Assembly: GCA_028564705.1 (NCBI GenBank)
Contig: JAPXFQ010001768.1
Location: 496,001 to 560,000 of the forward strand
Direction: 5' to 3'
Source: Apricaphanius iberus
Taxonomy: Eukaryota; Chordata; Actinopteri; Cyprinodontiformes; Aphaniidae
Length of the DNA stretch: 64,000 bases
Position 1 is the stretch's first letter. Every line of letters starts with the position of its first letter. The translations under genes were made by a program, and so were the position numbers. Below the pieces are notes generated by a model. The model made no database searches. It worked only from the letters and a program-made list of their open reading frames with translations, and was not told the DNA's origin. This document shows, one piece after another, positions 60,120 to 64,000 of this stretch.

Positions 60120-62860
60120 CAGATGTGCTAGGAAACCACAGGCATCCACCCATGTAGGTCCTCCCAAGGACCTCCGTTACAAAACATTACAATAACTATC
60201 CATTTCTGCAGAAAGATAGTTATAAATAAAAATAAAAAAACACGTTTTTAGTTCCTGCAGTATATCTGTAGATAATCCCTATAGAACCAGAGAGGAGCAA
60301 GCTGCATGGTTCACTAGTGTGAAGTGAATGGTTTATATACCAATTTAGAAAAAAGAAAGGGAAAATTAGCCTTAATCAATCCAAATCTGAGACTTAACGT
60401 AACATATTTGTGATACTGTAATATTACCAACATCAACAATAGGACTATTTGCCTGTAAAACTCACTCAGCTGTTAGTTCTTTGGGTATTCACTATTAGTG
60501 AGAAGAAATGTCGGTGAACGAAACGATGTCAAACCTCTAAAGGTGGCTTCAGCTTGTGTGTGCAAACGAGACAAACATTAGAGGTCACAGGGCTTTTTGG
60601 GGAAAAATAACATTAACTCTTTGGTCTGGATTTTTATCAGCAAACTTTCTAAGATTTTTTTACTAAAATATGAATATAATTCATTCTCATAAAGAAGATG
60701 CTTCTTGATTTTTTCTTTTTAAAATCAACTCAAGAGATCCCAGTTAGAATCAATGCAGAAGTTGGGTTGCTGAATCATGTTTAATAGTGTGCCTAATGCC
60801 TGCTCACCACCTTACTTACTATTACTAACTTACTAGACTTTACTATATATTCTACATGACATTTTTTAGAACACTCTCTGCTGAAACATCTGAATGTCAT
60901 ACATCATATCAAGTTTAGAAAGTATAGCCTGTTATTAGGGAAGTTAGTGATAGAGTTGTGTACAACATCTGAATCCCTGTAAGTAATGCAAGTTAACCGC
61001 TGCTGCATAGTAATTGCATGAAAGTTATTTTAGGGTTTTAGGTTCCTTTTATATCTGCTTCAGCGAGGAAATGGGTTTTGCTGGTAACACAGAAACATTG
61101 TAGTATCTGTTTTGTTAGAGATGACAATGAAAGATAGTTTTCTACCTTCAACATGTGGTCTACGAGCACACAGACCTAAGATAACATATAGTTAGGTGTG
61201 TAAGCGTATATTTATGTTGAAGATTTTTATAGGCTTAAGTAATTCAGCAGACTAGTTGACTGATAGTAGCTAGCAAGTTATCTCTTTTTAGTTTTTATTT
61301 GTTACACAATGTCTTTTTAATTAATCTATTTGGTATTATTGGATTAATTGAGCAGGTTAGTTCATCGTTAAGAGATTTGTTGGCTTATCTTCAGTTAGAA
61401 CTATAGATTTGATACCGTCTTCATTATAACAGCCCCTGGAGCAGTCTGCTCTGATGAATCCCATCCCCTGCTCTGAACTCTACAGATACACCACGAAGCC
61501 ATTTGAACGTTTTTGGAATGAAAGTTGACCGACGGAGAAAGGGTGTCATTCCAGATAATGGTGTGAGAGCGGCTTCAAAGCCAGAACTCCCTGTCTGAAT
61601 GAGATTATACTCAACCCCCTCATGTGAGCAGTGGTCATCCTAATCCTCATTCAGGCTGCTGGCTCCTCTGGCTGTCAGATGTATGTCGGTATGCACGTGG
61701 AGCCTCCAATTTCCTAATGCATTATTAATGGCAGGGATTACAAAAGGAACAGTACACTTGCTGGCAGGGACTTCGATAACTGCTTGATGCCTCTCAGCTG
61801 ATGCGGCTACTATTAACATAATTTTTCATGTTGCACAAATGTCATATATTAATAACTGTGTCACTGCTTATGTATTTTTCCATGTATGACAATTTGGACA
61901 ACTATTCGCATGAGCTGTACACTAAACTCCTCTCCCTGCATTGCTGTCTTCATCACATCGTAGAGATACAGTTGATAATAGTACTGTTACTACTAAAGAT
62001 AGGAGTTTATTTCTGCACCTGCCACAACAGTAGTAGGGCAGAACAATAATTAACCCAAGTAAATGATCTATCCTACAGACCTGAGTCACACAGGAAGTAG
62101 ATTTCATCAGAAATGCAAGAACAGACAGGAGTTGCGCACCATGCAGCAACGAGCTAGAATGGTGTAATAAAAGTCATATATCTTCTCCTTAAAAGTAACC
62201 AAATGTAAATAAAGAGATCTTTGTTGATGCGTTATGCAACAGAATAATGTCCTGAACCCTGAACTGCTGTACAGAATGTCGGCCTGGCATTCATGTTGGC
62301 TTTGTCAGTCATGTGATGGGAGCTAAAAATGACCCACATTCCATAGCTTTCCATCACCATGCAGGCAAATTTAGGAAACACATTTATTTAATCACACTGG
62401 GAAAAATTCACACACCATTTGCCTTCCGTCACACTAATTACTGTTTGGTACTTTAGCAAGTGTTTGAGCCTGATTTGAATTATAGTGACTTGAAGGCTTA
62501 TGAAAAAGATGACTTCATGAAGAACCACAGCCTTCAAAGACACTGTGTCATATTGTAGAACATCCCAGTAGAGCTAGTTCTTAGAGAGCTGAAGCTGAAC
62601 AGGTGAAAGAGGGCGTAGCCAGTCAGTTAAACTGACTTTTGTGTGCGTCACTGTGTTGAAAATAAGTTCAGTGCTTCCATTGCTGGTGTATATTAGACTG
62701 TTGCTGCAGTCGCTCCAAATAATGCTGACTTTGTCATGGGGTGCCTCATAAGTACCAACAAGTGTCAGATCTGAGAGGCTGAAGGGAAAAAGGCTTTTAC
62801 TGTTGTGGTTGTCCCAATCTAAATGTCTGGGAATGAACGGTAGTAGAAATAGGAAATTGA
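60120..62860. other. intergenic upstream of slc38a2, no recognised feature
   Basis: AT-rich unique sequence with only short frames. I noticed no repeats or RNA genes. Distal regulatory elements cannot be excluded. Confidence 0.45.
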
Positions 62861-62861
62861 C

Positions 62862-63010
62862 TGTATTTATATAGCGCTTTTCTAGTCACACTGACCACTC
62901 ACCCAGCGGTACACAGATATGTGACAGTAGGAAGCTAGCACTAGAACTAGAACTGGTTTTATCTAAGACCCCCAACCACATTCCACTGGCTCATCATTCA
63001 TTACAAATGA
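62862..63010. repeat. TTTATATAGCGC-type repeat tail
   Basis: TGTATTTATATAGCGCTTTT, then CTAGTCACACTGACCACTCA, a very common fish interspersed tail. No element body can be defined. Confidence 0.5.
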
Positions 63011-63659
63011 ACGGCAGCTAACGTTTAGTGATTAGGTTTCAAACTGGTTCCCCGCCTCTGGATGAGCTGGGGGGAGGGGAGATCAGAAAATGCTGGGAGT
63101 GCCAAAATCCAACCTACACCCCTCCAATTATAAGCCAACTGCTCCTCCCATCTAGCCATAAAACACCCTCAAGAAATGACTTGCCCCTGCCAATCCTGCT
63201 GCTCATCAAACCCACATGGGTGTGTTCAGGTTCAAGGAAATCTTTGAGGAATTTTGGCACGTCTACAAAGATATTAGTTTCTAAGAATGACCAAAAATAT
63301 ACCCTACTCTACTTTATGCTAAAATTCTGACACAACTTTTTTGTGGAAAAAATAATAAAAATAAAAATGGAATAAGTTAACACGAGCTTACTCTGTCTAA
63401 CATCCGTTCTATCATTTGGACGGATGAGGGTCCTGCTACATTCTCTTATTGCAATTTTTTGCTTTATAGACCTGAAAGGTTAAATTTATGTGTTGGACAC
63501 GAAATTAACAATTTTCCAAAGAGGCACGTGAGTCATGTTTTGTACCGTGCCTCCTGTTTACTGTAAACCTATTCCACACCAGTGCAGCTTGGTCACCTTT
63601 GTGATGCTTGGTACTCCTTTATAATTTGTTGTTCTAGGAAATGCATTGAATCAAAAAAC

Positions 63660-64000
63660 AGGGCAAGGTAACTTTATTTGTATAGCACACTTCCAACAAA
63701 AGGCAATTGAAGGTGTTATATATCATTAAAGGATCAAATAAAAGGAGCAATGAAACAACATCAGAGACACATAACATTTGACACATTAAAGCATATGATA
63801 TTCCAGCTATTATTAATGTTTCTTCAAGGGAAGCTCTAAACGTATGAGTTTTTAGCTTTGATTTAAAGGAACTGGAAGTGTTTCAGCAGCTTTGCAGTGG
63901 TCTGGATGTTGTTCCAGATAAGGGGAGCATAGAAACTGAACTAGTACTGATCCAGGTTCTGGTTCTGCTGGAGGTTTATCCTGTTAAAGGGGAGTGTTTC
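63660..64000. mobile_element. LINE-derived repeat, cut by window edge
   Basis: TAACTTTATTTGTATAGCAC opens it. Then TTGATTTAAAGGAACTGGAAGTGTTTCAGC, GTTCCAGATAAGGGGAGC and AACTGA follow. 34485-34600 holds a diverged relative (CAGTTTTACATTCATCCGCC, AACTGAAAACTGCTTCTCC). It runs beyond the window. Confidence 0.55.

Overview
This window is vertebrate nuclear DNA, almost certainly from a ray-finned (teleost) fish. The evidence is spliced genes with GT-AG introns, several Tc1-like DNA transposons, L2/Rex-like LINE fragments, tRNA-type SINEs, and a scaf11-slc38a2 neighbourhood. I cannot name the species from sequence alone.

Two protein-coding genes can be assembled exon by exon, and they converge. 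(1) scaf11, plus strand, about 5.9-32.9 kb, encodes an SR-related RING protein that links the RNA polymerase II C-terminal domain to pre-mRNA splicing. I assembled 14 coding exons totalling 3,996 nt (1,331 codons plus stop). They run from a RING finger through a 2.5-kb exon with acidic and RS-rich parts to a conserved C-terminal domain. Two poorly conserved middle exons are placed by splice phase and are tentative. (2) slc38a2 (SNAT2), minus strand, about 51.8-60 kb, encodes a sodium-coupled neutral amino-acid transporter. It has 15 coding exons totalling 1,515 nt (504 residues), all in phase and with no breaks. Its upstream region holds a CRE palindrome and a C/EBP-ATF composite (amino-acid response) motif, and a second such motif lies in intron 1.

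Most of the rest is transposon-derived. 0-5.2 kb has a 21-bp minisatellite, a THAP-bearing element remnant, a transposon fragment and a decayed Tc1-like element. scaf11 intron 3 (6.8-17.1 kb) holds two decayed Tc1-like transposases, a SINE and a deep nest of elements: a hAT with an intact 8-bp target duplication, a Tc1-like element with about 280-bp inverted repeats, and a THAP-containing element, ending with an L2-like LINE. Intron 10 (22.6-28.2 kb) holds a Tc1 deletion derivative, a Harbinger-like element and a TTAA-flanked element nested in another. Intron 13 has a second 21-bp minisatellite. The intergenic block (33-49 kb) is LINE-rich, with two solo LTRs whose target duplications are still perfect. 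60.1-64 kb is mostly featureless, with LINE/SINE-tail repeats near the right edge.

The genes do not form an operon-like unit. No clearly new molecular system was found. The observations most worth checking are the slc38a2 stress-response motifs, the fish-specific acidic repeat in Scaf11, the two-exon bridge in scaf11, and the transposon nests.
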